A DNA stretch of 56,097 nt from Bigelowiella natans CCMP2755 (Eukaryota > Cercozoa > Chlorarachniophyceae). A program made the position numbers and the translations under genes. The DNA lies in contig ADNK01000210.1 of the NCBI GenBank assembly GCA_000320545.1, forward strand, positions 1 through 56,097, given 5' to 3'. Position 1 is the stretch's first letter; each line of letters begins with the position of its first letter. Below, piece by piece: positions 1 through 10,099 of the stretch. The notes under the pieces were generated by a model that did not search any database, was not told the origin of the DNA, and worked only from the letters and a program-made list of their open reading frames with translations.

Positions 1-219
1 GTAGCGTTGAGGCTTGTTGCTCTTAACTACCCAAGTTTCACTTGGGAGGAAAAAAATCAGAAGAATCAATTATTTGAGAACTTTTAATTCTATGCGCACT
101 AGGTCTTCCGTCAGTATCCTCTCTTCCCCTTCCCGATGTTGGTCCCCCACCCCCTCGCCCTAGAATCACGTTTTGGCCAAACACCTGGATTATGCGGCAG
201 ATCTCTATCTTCTCTCTCG

Positions 220-361
220 TCACCCTGCGCAACAGCAACAACAATAACAAGAAGAAGAAGTCGTCGAGAGAAGAAATCATCGATGCAAAAGGGTGATGAG
301 AACAGCACATAACTGTAGCCAATGCATTCTCCATCTCTGCACACCATCAAGTCATTACAAT

Positions 362-393
<32 letters not shown>

Positions 394-761
394 ATGGTCT
401 TCTTCATATACACGCTTTCCCCTAACATTTAGCATGTTTCATCGTTGCGCCGTGACCGACCCGTTCTTACGTAGTTCTTCGATCTGCGGTATGTGCTCCA
501 TGCTAGATCCCCGAGACATCACACCTGAGGGACAGACAGAGAGAACAAACGGCGTGAGAGGAAAGGCTCATGACACGGCGAGAAAGGCTGGCGATTTTTA
601 TCTTATAAAGATCCAGAATAAATCCCCTCTCTTAATCTTTGTTGCTGCTGATGCGTCGTCATCGCTGCCCGCCCCACCGACCCTGCCTCACGCCAGGAAG
701 GCTTTTCAAACGCAGAGGCTCATCATCATTCTCACGGGCTGCATGGATACATATGACCCCC

Positions 762-804
<43 letters not shown>

Positions 805-1548
805 GCACAAAGTTATATGTAATCCCTACGGGATTTTATCTAATCCGACCTGCAATGCCACCCCAGTTTCTCAAGTCCATAAACCTGTGGAAGGGGGGGG
901 GGGTAGATGGATGAATATACAGGTGCAAGAAAACTATAATAGAATCTCTATCTCCATTTCAAAAGCCCCCCCCTCCCCGCTGATCCCTATTGCAGGTGCC
1001 TCTGCTGACTCACCTGTGCTTCATGAGCTCTAAGGAGGTCGGCCTTTGCTTTGGGTCCTGTGATAATCAACAACGTGCAATACAAGAAGAAAGAGGGATT
1101 GGGGGAGGGGATGGATTTTCGGCTTAAACGAAGGCCTTCTCAACTTCACCATCGAAAGATGCTCTCAGGGAGGTTAGGAGGAGGAGGAGGAGGAGGAGGA
1201 GGAGAAGGGGAGAACAACGCCCACCTTTATCAGGCACTGGGAGAGGAAATCCTTGAATGCGCCTGACCAGTGATGCTCCTCGGTGTCAGCAAGCGTAGGC
1301 GGCGGCGACATAACACGCGTCCATGCAATCTTCCACACAGGCTTCCCTGCATCAGGAACCGTGCCTGTCGCTAGCTGTAGCGCGCATAGGCCCAGGGACC
1401 AGATGTCTCCCTCTGTGTGTGCATCGCCATGTGCGATCGATCAGTGTTTGATGATTCCATCGTCATCGTCATCAACAACAACAACATCAGCAGCAGCACG
1501 AGGAGGAGGCAGGCTGAGATGATGGTGGCGTGTTGTATATATGATATA

Positions 1549-1592
<44 letters not shown>

Positions 1593-1724
1593 AATTATTA
1601 TTATTTTGAATGCATATCAATAGTGCAATGCCACGACTTGAATCATAGGCGTTTCCCTTGAAACCTTCCGGCGGCGTCCACAGCGGGTTGTGGAACTCAA
1701 CCATCGTCTGCGACCTATCCGTTG

Positions 1725-1770
<46 letters not shown>

Positions 1771-3830
1771 CAAAATTGCCACTCAGAATGCCCTCAACTG
1801 CAATCGTCTACTATGGCGTTGTAGTTTTTTTTACCATGCCCGTCCGTCCCCCCCCCCCCACACTGGTACGTAGAAGCAGCACTACTACCTGCCCTTCCTT
1901 GATTTTCGATGCTTCAAAGGTACCCGCACCCACGGGTCTGTCAGCTGTGAGAACAACCAAAAAAACAACGTCAATATACTGTCTACGATGACGTGACACC
2001 ATGCCCAAAGCGTGCACAACAGAGTCGAGAGGCCGTTTTCGCGTTGTGCGTCGCTCTCCCTCCTCCTCCACTCCTCCCCTCCCCTCCCCTCGCACGCCGC
2101 TACCTTGACATCGAAATTCTCCGTGAGAAGGATGTTGGACGGTTTTACGCTTGTGTGCGTGAATTTATTCTTGTGCAGATGTGCCAAGGCCTGAGAAAGC
2201 AGGTGGGGGGGGGGAAGATATATATCTTTGGTCATCACTCTTCACTTCGTCGCCGCACACAGCACAGGCTATTGCGTCGCTGTTGATTCTCTTGTATACA
2301 TATATATTCGGCAACTTGCTACCTTGAGCGTTTCGTGGAGAATGTAGGCGATGTAGGCTTCCTTCAGCTGCCCATCGGAGAGCGCACGGAGACGCATCAC
2401 CGGGCTGAGGTTTGGCGACGACAATGAGCAAACCGAACAAAGGATTCACACACATCGCCCCGTAAGAAGAGATGAATGAGCTCACAGCATCATGACCAGT
2501 TTTGCAGAGCGAAGATCCGAAGGCATGCTTCAAAGAAAAAACAACAAACTCACCCCCCCTTGCAGAACTGTCTGGCCTTCCATATTCGACCTGAGAGAGA
2601 GAGAGAGAGGAGGAGGGATGGCGGGGGGGGGGGGGGTTCAAGGAGTACACAGTTATTATTCATTTTTTTTAATACTGGCCTCATCAGTAGGATTGCATGT
2701 TTTCCTATCCCCCCTCTCCCCACAGATAAAAGTAAAGCTGTAAGCGCACACTCAAGCATCCCCCCCAGCGGCATGATTATCATCACTGAGTCACTGACTA
2801 TGCCATATGATCAACCCATTACCTTGTCTATCAGGGCCCACCCATTTGGAGTACATCAGGTTTTCGTGTTGCCCGATTTTGTGCTGCATCATATTGTCCT
2901 TCTTCACCTGAGGGAGAAAGAGAGAGAGAGACAGATAGAGAGAGAACGAATGTTTAAATGACTGTCTACTCTCTCTCTCCCTCTCCCTCTCTTTCTCTCT
3001 CTCTGACGTAGATAAAAGAAGGGCAGTTTCCCATATATCCCTGGAAACAAGCGCAATCGAAAAAACGACGATAATGTGTTTCAATGCTCTCTTGGCACCT
3101 GGCGACGGAAAGCTTTCATGTACGATTTCTTAACCACCTGAAAATTGAAGAAGGCAACAAAATCGCAGGCATGTCTATCTGTCTGTCTGTCTGTCTGTTT
3201 GTGCTCTTGGGTTCATGCACGTGTGCATTCAGAGCACTCGTGGAGATGGGAGGGGGTCACCTTGACTATAGCTTCAATCGGCACTGAGGAGTCTTTGAGC
3301 ATCGCGTGATACGAATCGAAGTGGGCAGTGCTTTGGAGCTACGTGGATTAGCCATGCATTTGATTGGTTAAGGCTCAATATTGTGTCACTCAGCGATACG
3401 TCAACGTTATCTAGTGCGGTCGCAGAAAGCATATACAAACAAATAAATCTTCTGTAGAGAGGAGGGGGGGAGCAGGGAGGGAGAAATATGCCCGCAGCTA
3501 CGACCACCCTCACACTATGTGCACTTTTCATTGATTTATTTTATTCATTTGTCGACGTGTGTGCGTATGTGGAAGTATACGAACTCTGCAAACTGTCTTT
3601 CTGCCCATGCCCTGCTCTCGCGCTCTCTGTCTTCGTGTTTTCTTACATGTTCAATCAGCTCGAAATCGTCGAGGCACTTTGGCATCTTGATCCGCACCTT
3701 GAGTCCATCCTTCGTCTCGATATCGGCGAAAGAGGGAGGTGACCTGTTCCTGTGAAACCAGTGTGGGTCAGTCTCTACAACAGTTGAATTAGAACTTATT
3801 CACAAACTTCCTCGAATCACACGTCCCCAT
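220..3830 (-). CDS. Ste20/STRAD-like pseudokinase, multi-exon
   Basis: About 13 exons joined by eye; phases agree at nearly every junction. The first exon starts at 3830 with MGTCDSRK, which fits the N-myristoylation pattern (Gly2, Ser6) with a palmitoylable Cys4. The kinase fold follows in order: a P-loop region without glycine (LQSTAHFD, about 3340), the VAIK-like lysine (AIVKVVKKS), HENLMYSKWV, the hinge AKLVMMLP, IAYILHETLKALAHLH, the catalytic loop HTSVKPSN (2149-2157 encodes HTS instead of HRD), LTDPW instead of DFG (1930-1938), WTPPE for APE, YDSKGDIWSLG, then FLSQCLIKDPKQRPTSLELM. The catalytic Asp, the FG of DFG and the P-loop glycines are all lost, so activity is unlikely. HTSVKPSN resembles the HRSVKAS loop of STRAD, the LKB1 scaffold. 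The 3' end is uncertain: stop at 220-222 or 519-521 depending on the last splice. Confidence 0.75.
361..394. repeat. (CAT)n microsatellite
   Basis: About eleven CAT/ATC units in a 3' intron or downstream part of the pseudokinase gene. Confidence 0.95.
766..802. repeat. (CGT)n microsatellite
   Basis: About twelve CGT/GTC units inside an intron near the 3' end of the pseudokinase gene. Confidence 0.95.
1543..1767. repeat. Two (AT)n tracts flanking a pseudokinase exon
   Basis: AT repeats at about 1550-1588 and 1729-1767 sit in the introns on either side of the exon that encodes WTPPE. Confidence 0.95.
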
Positions 3831-4451
3831 TTCTTCAGCCGCCGCCGTCGGCTCCAAGTGGAAGCTAGTTGTCCGCTTGTCTTACTTTTTGCAAGCTTCA
3901 CTTTGAAACCAACTGAACGTGGGGGTATATTTGGGAAAGAATTAGCTGGGCTAAAAATAGGGCAAATGCAACAGTGCATGACAATTCGAGCGTGCAGACG
4001 CTTCAACTGTCCCAAAGGGAGGAGGAGGGGAAAGGGAGAATAGATACCATCTTCCCCACCAAAAAGTGGAATAGAAGACACCGGGCCTCAACATCGTACA
4101 TACACACGTGTTTAAAATTAGGAACACATTGCAAGAAGAGGTCGATCCCTCTCGATCACCATATCTAGTGTCTAGCCATATTTTGTGACAAATTATAGGT
4201 AGACGCTACGCACACGAGCTTACATCTATACACGGTCCATTGGTATTGAACAGGGGTGACTCATAGGTACATGATGGCTGACACAAACGGGGGAGAACGA
4301 GTTACCTCACTGGCACCATCGTCCGGCCGAAACACAAAAACGCAGTTTCAAGCCCAACTAGTCGGAAATGCTCATATACCGAAAAGTTAATGAGGCTCCA
4401 AATTGCTATGAGACATAATTTATCATTGTCGCAGAAGAAAAACATCAACTA
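3831..4451. promoter_or_regulatory. Upstream region of the pseudokinase; no gene seen
   Basis: About 600 bp upstream of the minus-strand pseudokinase start. Only short unconvincing ORFs are present. It is the natural place for that gene's promoter, but no specific motif was identified. Confidence 0.3.
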
Positions 4452-4961
4452 TTGCAACACTCTTATGGAGCCGTAGTCACTGTCGGTGGCCAAATTCTCA
4501 GTGCCGGCTTTTCCAGCGGCTCCCAATGTTCGTACAATTCTAGGCACTTTTGCCTCGGCGCCATTTCTGAATTTTTCAGATATTTCTTAGTGAGTCTATT
4601 TGAAGAATTTATGTTCTTTCGGCATTCAATAAAGGTGAGATTTCGTTTTTCTAGGCAACAAGTCGGGAAAGGAAAGGCAGGAGGACATCTCGAGATATGG
4701 GAAACCAAAAGCCGAGGATCTGCAAGATGTCTATGTCGCGCTGCCGCCCGAAAAAGAAGAGGGAAAATTACTCTCTTTGCCCGTTTACGACAATCCCTTT
4801 TATTGCCCCACCCATTCTTTTTTTTTTGGTATTCCAGATGGTGTAAGCCGAGTCCTTTTTGCACGAAAAAACTTCCTTTCTACGCAAAAGTTGGATTCGT
4901 AGAAGAACTCCGCGTGTCAAAAATTAAAGCTAACCTAACCGTCAGGTGCTCCTTTTTCTAA
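4452..4961 (+). CDS. Possible exons of an unrecognised gene; strand ambiguous
   Basis: Protein-like stretches occur here on both strands. On plus, a 169-codon open frame runs through. A second plus frame begins after an acceptor (gtttttctag) near 4663 and reads AEDLQDVYVALPPEKEEGK, then SLPVYDNPF. On minus, an exon after an acceptor near 4570 reads NGAEAKVPRIVRTLGAAGK and stops near 4447. A strong pyrimidine tract ending in cag lies near 4837 on plus. I recognise no family. This could be 5' exons or leader of the desaturase gene downstream, or the end of a small minus-strand gene. It is not a confident call. Confidence 0.22.
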   Translation: MQHSYGAVVTVGGQILSAGFSSGSQCSYNSRHFCLGAISEFFRYFLVSLFEEFMFFRHSIKVRFRFSRQQVGKGKAGGHLEIWETKSRGSARCLCRAAARKRRGKITLFARLRQSLLLPHPFFFFWYSRWCKPSPFCTKKLPFYAKVGFVEELRVSKIKANLTVRCSFF

Positions 4962-5316
4962 TTTCGAGAAGAGAGAATCCAGGCGTTTTCTCGAGTTTTG
5001 TGTCGGAACTCAACGGCATTCATAAAATCTGTAGTTTTCCTTGTGAGCCTTCTTGCTGGAATCTTCTCCCGCATCTCCTATCTCGTTGATGACGTATTTT
5101 TTACTTTTTTAAAAAGCCATTTCCAGGTGTCGACGTAAAATTTCTCTTGTCGCCTATGCAGCTTCGTGTGTTTTTGGGAAAAAGAGAATCGGTATCGGGC
5201 TACGGGTCCCGATCTTCTTCTAACCCGAAGCCAACAAAACATTTCCGAAGAGGATCCATCGTCGAGACTATTCCAAGCGAGTCAGCTTTTATCATTGATC
5301 AATCGTCGCTTTGTTC

Positions 5317-6321
5317 ATGCGTGTCCTCTCCCTTGATCCCCGTCCTTCTGAGAGCTGGGTACCAAAGATTAGCCCGTTGGTTCCGCCAAAGGGTATTCGA
5401 TGGACTATGGGCTTGTACATAACATTAGTTCATCTGCTCGGCTTCGTCGGTCTTGCAAGATTATTCGAAGCACAATGGAAAACTTGCCTGTGGACTTTCG
5501 TGCTTTGGTTCGCCTCTTGCCTTGGGATTACTGCCGGTGCTCACCGCCTTTGGTCACACAGGTCTTACAAAGCGGGACTACCCCTGAGAATCTTCCTCAT
5601 GCTGTGCCAATCGTTGGCTAATCAAGGATCTATTTTGCATTGGGCTCGAGATCATCGAACTCATCACAAGCATTCGGAGACACCGGCAGATCCACACAAT
5701 GCAAAGCGTGGTTTCTTATTCGCACACATAGGATGGCTTTTTCTAAAGAAGGATCGACGAGTAATTAAGGCGGGTACCCTGATGAATCTGCAAGATCTCT
5801 ACGATGACCCCGTAGTGATGTTGCAGAAGCAAATGGATCCATGGCTTCAGTTGTTCATGTGCTTTGTAATGCCTGGCTGGGTAGCATACCTGGGGTGGGG
5901 AGAAAACTTCTGGATTGGGGCCTTCGTAGCTGGAGCTTTTCGCTATGTAGTAGCTCTGCATTGCACCTGGTTGGTGAACAGTGCTGCTCATATGTGGGGT
6001 TCGCGCCCATACGACCCTCAATCAAATCCTGCAGATAATGGTTTGGTGGCTATAGGGTCTATCGGCGAAGGTTGGCACAACTGGCATCATGCTTTCCCAT
6101 TCGATTATGCTGCTAGCGAACTTAACGTCATTGACCAGTGGAATCCTACAAAAGCTTTTATTGATGTATGCGTCTCCCTTGGTTTGGCGTACGATACAAA
6201 AAGGGCATTGAATCTGTGGAAGCTTCGCAAGAAAAGATCTGAAGACAAAGGGACTGCTACCGATATTTATGGGCCGAAGCTATTCAGGCATAGAAAGATT
6301 ACTCTACCAACCGAGGCTTAG
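5317..6321 (+). CDS. Delta-9-type acyl-CoA/acyl-lipid desaturase
   Basis: An intronless membrane di-iron desaturase of about 334 residues. All histidine boxes are present in order: HRLWSH, HRTHHKH and, near the C-terminus, HNWHH, preceded by NSAAHMWG. At least four hydrophobic segments surround them (for example the stretch after GLYITLVHLLGF). There is no fused cytochrome b5 domain, unlike fungal OLE1. The family inserts the first double bond into stearoyl/palmitoyl chains at the ER or plastid membrane. The start is the ATG at 5317; an in-frame stop lies at 5296. A different frame (ATG at 5156) is open across 5156-5422 and could carry an N-terminal targeting exon if a splice exists, but I see no GT-AG pair that joins it. 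The C-terminus is basic (KLRKKRSED). Confidence 0.92.
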   Translation: MRVLSLDPRPSESWVPKISPLVPPKGIRWTMGLYITLVHLLGFVGLARLFEAQWKTCLWTFVLWFASCLGITAGAHRLWSHRSYKAGLPLRIFLMLCQSLANQGSILHWARDHRTHHKHSETPADPHNAKRGFLFAHIGWLFLKKDRRVIKAGTLMNLQDLYDDPVVMLQKQMDPWLQLFMCFVMPGWVAYLGWGENFWIGAFVAGAFRYVVALHCTWLVNSAAHMWGSRPYDPQSNPADNGLVAIGSIGEGWHNWHHAFPFDYAASELNVIDQWNPTKAFIDVCVSLGLAYDTKRALNLWKLRKKRSEDKGTATDIYGPKLFRHRKITLPTEA

Positions 6322-6329
6322 ATATCGTA

Positions 6330-7150
6330 ACTCAGAAGGAAATTTCATTTCGTTTCGATGCGACAAAAAGATCACAAATGTGACACCATAGTGACACCGT
6401 CTATGGTGTCATATGCACAGCACACCTTCCTAATATGAAGTTGTGAAATCTCTACATATCTACAAAGCATGAAGGATGGAGTTGTCACATAATCACGGAT
6501 AGATAGCTAGATCCATGTGTAACAGAGGGTGATGTAGTCATGTGACATACTGATACAGCATAACCTGATTCTTCATTTTACATGTCTGAATGTGCGATGT
6601 AAATTCAATTTTACAACCATAGATGAAGCTGCAAAATATATAACATTGCGCACGAGTTGCACGCATGTGAGCATGCATGGAGTGTTGCGTGCTAGCGTGT
6701 GTATGTGACATGGTACGATGAGTTTGGCACAATCATTCGTTCGATTCTGCTCGTAGCTAGTACGTTAAGAAGCTAGTTGTCAGTGACTGGACACGGCCAT
6801 GAAAGCGAAGCATGCTAGCATGTCTAGATGTGTAGGGGTACACACTTGGATGATCAACTGCATGGCATGATGACGTCAGGTAGAGCACATGTCTTGACAT
6901 GCTAGCATGCACACGTGGCAAATAGATGCACATGTGAGCGCACACAATGAAGCACAAACGGGATGAATGGAACACACTCCTGCGCGTTGCATGAACGGAC
7001 ACAACAGTCACTTGCATCATTGTGCACTCCAATGGGCATAACGAAGAGCATCTGAACGCCCAATTTGCCTCCATTGCATCTACGTTCATCTACAGTGCGT
7101 GAAATGCATGCATGGATTTACACATGCATGTCTAGATGTCTCGAATAGGA
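6330..7150. repeat. CATG/GCTAGC-rich convergent intergenic island
   Basis: No gene. The stretch between the tails of the desaturase (+) and the kinase (-) is crowded with CATG, GCATGC, GCTAGC and TCTAGA words, for example CATGCTAGCATGTCTAGATG at 6810. Like words mark most other convergent gaps in the window. Confidence 0.7.
6381..6411 (+). terminator. 11-bp perfect hairpin just downstream of the desaturase
   Basis: TGACACCATAG (6381-6391) is repeated as its exact reverse complement at 6401-6411 around a 9-base loop, 60 bases after the stop codon. It would lie in the 3' UTR or at the cleavage region. A role in 3'-end formation or mRNA stability is inference. Confidence 0.45.
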
Positions 7151-7179
7151 AATTTATTGAATTGAAGAAGACAATTACA

Positions 7180-8559
7180 TCATCGTATTTGACGAAGATG
7201 AGATACGGGAGATATTGTTCGTACTATAGTTGTGTGCACAGATGAGGCACAATCATCATCGCCATCCAATGTACTCAAATCGTCTCCGTGCAGTGAAAAT
7301 ATTGATCCTGACAGAGGCTCCTCGAAAGAACTCTTCTTCGAAGATTGCAATTCTTCTTGGATAATATTTACATAGCTTTCGAACATTTTAACTAGAGCGA
7401 GAATTCTAACGAACCGCTGTAATTTCTGTTTACCTAAGAATAGTTTGAACCTATTGATATGTGCAGCGTTGAATCTGTTGCTAGGAGTCGGACAAGACAA
7501 CCCCTGTACCCATGGATCTTTCAAGACCGCGTAAGCTGTTATGCGTTTCATTGGCTCAAGCACTAGCATACGCTTAATAAGCTTCTTCGCTCCTTCTGAT
7601 ATGTTCCTCCAGCATTTGTGGTTAAAGTTATAATTTCCCTTCATAATCTTACGATGGGTTTCAACTGCTGATTCCGATGTAAAAGGCCCCTCTCCAGCTA
7701 AGAGAGTGTAAAGAACTACACCTAAGCTCCATATGTCAACTGACTGTGTATACCTTTTTCCCCGAAGGATTTCCGGAGCGATATATTCTGACGTCCCGCA
7801 AGTTGTTTTTAAAAGACCAAATGCTGACTTGCGCATACTAGAAAGTCCAAAATCTGCTACCTTCACATTAGAATCTTTTTTATCAGAGGCATAAACTAAA
7901 TTTTCTGGTTTGAGATCACGATGAACAATTTTTTTGGAGTGTAAATAGTGCAATGCCTCTGCAATGTTCCGCATTGCGTGCGAAGCTTCAGCCTCGGAGT
8001 GTGATCCATTTGCAAGAATTCGATCAAACATCTCTCCACCAAGTAATAGCTCCATCACTAAAATGAGATGGTTATCTGTCTCATAAACTTCTTCTAAACG
8101 AACGCAGTTTGGATGATCAATGTGGCGCATGATATCAATTTCTTGTCTTAAGGCACGTAACCTTGCTTCATTTAACATAGTCTTTTTCACTATTTTGGCT
8201 GCAAACGCAATGCCATCAGATTTGCGAATTACTCGTTTAACCTTTCCAGTAGACCCGCAACCAAGTGTTGATTTAACAGAGTATCTGTTCTCAAACAGGT
8301 CTTTTCGGTGTCTCTTGCCGTCGCAATAATAGTGGGGAGCTGCTGCAAAAAATCCAGATTCTTTTGGTGTACAAGATGTCATTCGTGTCTTTGATCGAAC
8401 AGCTTTCTCTAGGTAAGCCATCGGAGGTGTGGAAGCATGCATTTTCGTTGTTCCTGCATGATAACTGCCATTCGAGTTCTCATTTGTATCTATCTGAAGC
8501 TTGGGGACATCAAGGTATTTACGATTCCTATCTCGGACAGAGGAATAGTCTATCCCCAT
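7180..8559 (-). CDS. CAMK/CDPK-like serine/threonine kinase, EF-hand-free
   Basis: Uninterrupted 459-residue protein with a complete catalytic set: glycine loop LGCGSTGKV (about residues 99-107), Lys122 in AAKIVKK, Glu140, HRDLKPEN with Asp215, DFG with Asp236, CGTSEYIAPE near 254-263 and DIWSLGVVLYTLL. The catalytic core is closest to calcium/calmodulin-dependent and plant-type CDPK kinases. The roughly 110 residues after the kinase domain contain a possible regulatory helix (KLQRFVRILALVKMFESY) but no EF-hand, so calcium would have to act through calmodulin if at all. The N-terminus MGIDYSS has Gly2 and Ser6, a good N-myristoylation pattern, which suggests membrane anchoring. There are no introns, unlike most neighbours. 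The 5' flank faces a plus-strand gene at 9160. Confidence 0.92.
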   Translation of the reverse strand: MGIDYSSVRDRNRKYLDVPKLQIDTNENSNGSYHAGTTKMHASTPPMAYLEKAVRSKTRMTSCTPKESGFFAAAPHYYCDGKRHRKDLFENRYSVKSTLGCGSTGKVKRVIRKSDGIAFAAKIVKKTMLNEARLRALRQEIDIMRHIDHPNCVRLEEVYETDNHLILVMELLLGGEMFDRILANGSHSEAEASHAMRNIAEALHYLHSKKIVHRDLKPENLVYASDKKDSNVKVADFGLSSMRKSAFGLLKTTCGTSEYIAPEILRGKRYTQSVDIWSLGVVLYTLLAGEGPFTSESAVETHRKIMKGNYNFNHKCWRNISEGAKKLIKRMLVLEPMKRITAYAVLKDPWVQGLSCPTPSNRFNAAHINRFKLFLGKQKLQRFVRILALVKMFESYVNIIQEELQSSKKSSFEEPLSGSIFSLHGDDLSTLDGDDDCASSVHTTIVRTISPVSHLRQIR

Positions 8560-9159
8560 ATTTATCTGTTGAACTGGTAATTATCGCGATACCTACCGGA
8601 CTGTGACTGCTTCTCCCTAGCCCAAAGCCCGAAAGCGTTTAGATAATGCGCAAGATAGCCTTCACCCACGATACGTACCTGAAAGCCGAGCTGCTCGGTC
8701 GCCTTGTACAGCACAAACTTCCTGCAAGTACACTTAGATCTATTCGAGCACGGAAGACTTTAAGTCGTCGTCGGCCACAAAACGGTCCCAAATCGGCTCT
8801 AGATACACGGAAATGACGGATTAACGTGGCTTTTCAATTGCACGACTCGAAAAGCAGGACGCTTCGGGACCCGACTGTAACTTCGTCATGATTTTTAGAG
8901 GCTCACTTGTCGCGGGTGAAAAACGACCGGTGCGAGCAAAATAGATGTTATTTCAGATCTACGCAATATGTTTTAAAACGGTTCAAAGTTCGAAGTCCTT
9001 GGAGCCAATGGAAGTAAGTTCCTTTTATTGTGCAACTTTTCGCTCTACATTGTTAAATTGGAAACTGCGTGTTTCACACGCTATGTATTTGGATGTGTGT
9101 AAACCACCTCGCGTGCCAAAAGAAATATGGGCGATGGCAGGGCTAGACCGCTTAGTGAC
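8560..9159. promoter_or_regulatory. Divergent intergenic region between the kinase and the SPO16-like gene
   Basis: Six hundred bases separate the head-to-head starts at 8559 (-) and 9160 (+). No convincing ORF is present. The sequence is richer in CG-containing words than the flanking DNA. A shared promoter is inferred from the arrangement only. Confidence 0.35.
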
Positions 9160-9919
9160 ATGAGGCAGTTCAGTGTTGGTAAACAAAAGATTCTTCTTGT
9201 CGATAGCAAGTGGGCAGCTTCTCATTCTATAGAATTTGAAGCACTACAGCAGGGATCTTTCAGGATCCGAAGAGGAAGTTAGTTTAAAGTCACCCATACT
9301 ATTGGGTTATCTTCTTTTACCCTTCATATGAGTTGACAATAAATTTCAATGCAGACATAGGAGCTGATGTGATACTCCCTGGAAAGGCAACGATATCATT
9401 TTGTATTCGAAATGAATCCGATCTTGTATTTACAGCATGCAGAGATGCCATCACTAGCAGAATAAAGAAGATGAAGTCTAATTTCAAGAACTGTTTCTTC
9501 ATCTACACAGTGACGAAAATAGAATCAATTAGTTTTTTGGAAGACATAGAAAAAGAAGTTATAGTACATTCGATTCTTTGCAAGGTAGGTGATAAAGGAT
9601 TCAATTTGGTTTATCATGAGAGTGAAATTTGCATAAACAGCATCAAATGCACATTCCCAGTATGCTTAAGGTGAAGATTTTTTGGTCAAATGATACATGT
9701 ATTATAAACTAAATGCATTCTATTCGACGGTAGATTTTGTCCCAAGTTTTCACAGAAGAGAGGGAATATCAACAAAAAGAACAGCTTAAAAGGGTTCTTA
9801 AGTTTAAGAAATATGATTCATTCTTGAAACGTGAAGTAAATTCTGCAGCTTGTGAAATGTTTCACTTCGAAAAGAGTTGCCGAGAAGGTTCTAAGTGTCA
9901 TCGACGGTGCAGAGGATAA
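9160..9919 (+). CDS. Possible SPO16/ERCC1-like meiotic protein
   Basis: Three exons, 9160-9277, 9355-9659 and 9734-9919, with matching phases and good GT-AG borders, give about 202 residues. The start reads MRQFSVGKQKILLVDSKWAA, then QQGSFRIRR, an ISFCIRNESDLVF strand, a helix RDAITSRIKKMKSNF, the strand CFFIYTVTKIES, LVYHESEICINSIKC and a Lys/Glu-rich C-terminal helix. Order and spacing resemble SPO16, the small XPF/ERCC1-like partner of Zip2/SHOC1 in the ZMM crossover complex, and the length is close to that family's. The resemblance is from memory and weak at single-residue level, so it could be another ERCC1-fold protein. If right, it implies meiotic recombination in this organism. Nothing between 9920 and 10100 looks coding. 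Confidence 0.45.
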
Positions 9920-10099
9920 AGATGGAACAAACATGTAGACTGATAGAACATTGCATAACCCAGGAGATAGGAAAGAAGAATGCACACTTCCTTATCTTTA
10001 CTTGTGTATTTTTATTCATTTCGAAATCAGTGACCTTCTGCAATCTCAATTTGGGTCAATATCTACCATATCAAAGCTTTCAGCTGAGCAAATTTTGAG

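Noticed and set aside
5311-5316. TTG start two codons upstream of the desaturase ATG
   Set aside because: Non-ATG start in a eukaryote without need; the ATG at 5317 suffices.
5317-6321. Bacterial origin of the intronless desaturase
   Set aside because: The His-box pattern and length are also common in eukaryotes; composition matches the flanks. No evidence for recent transfer.
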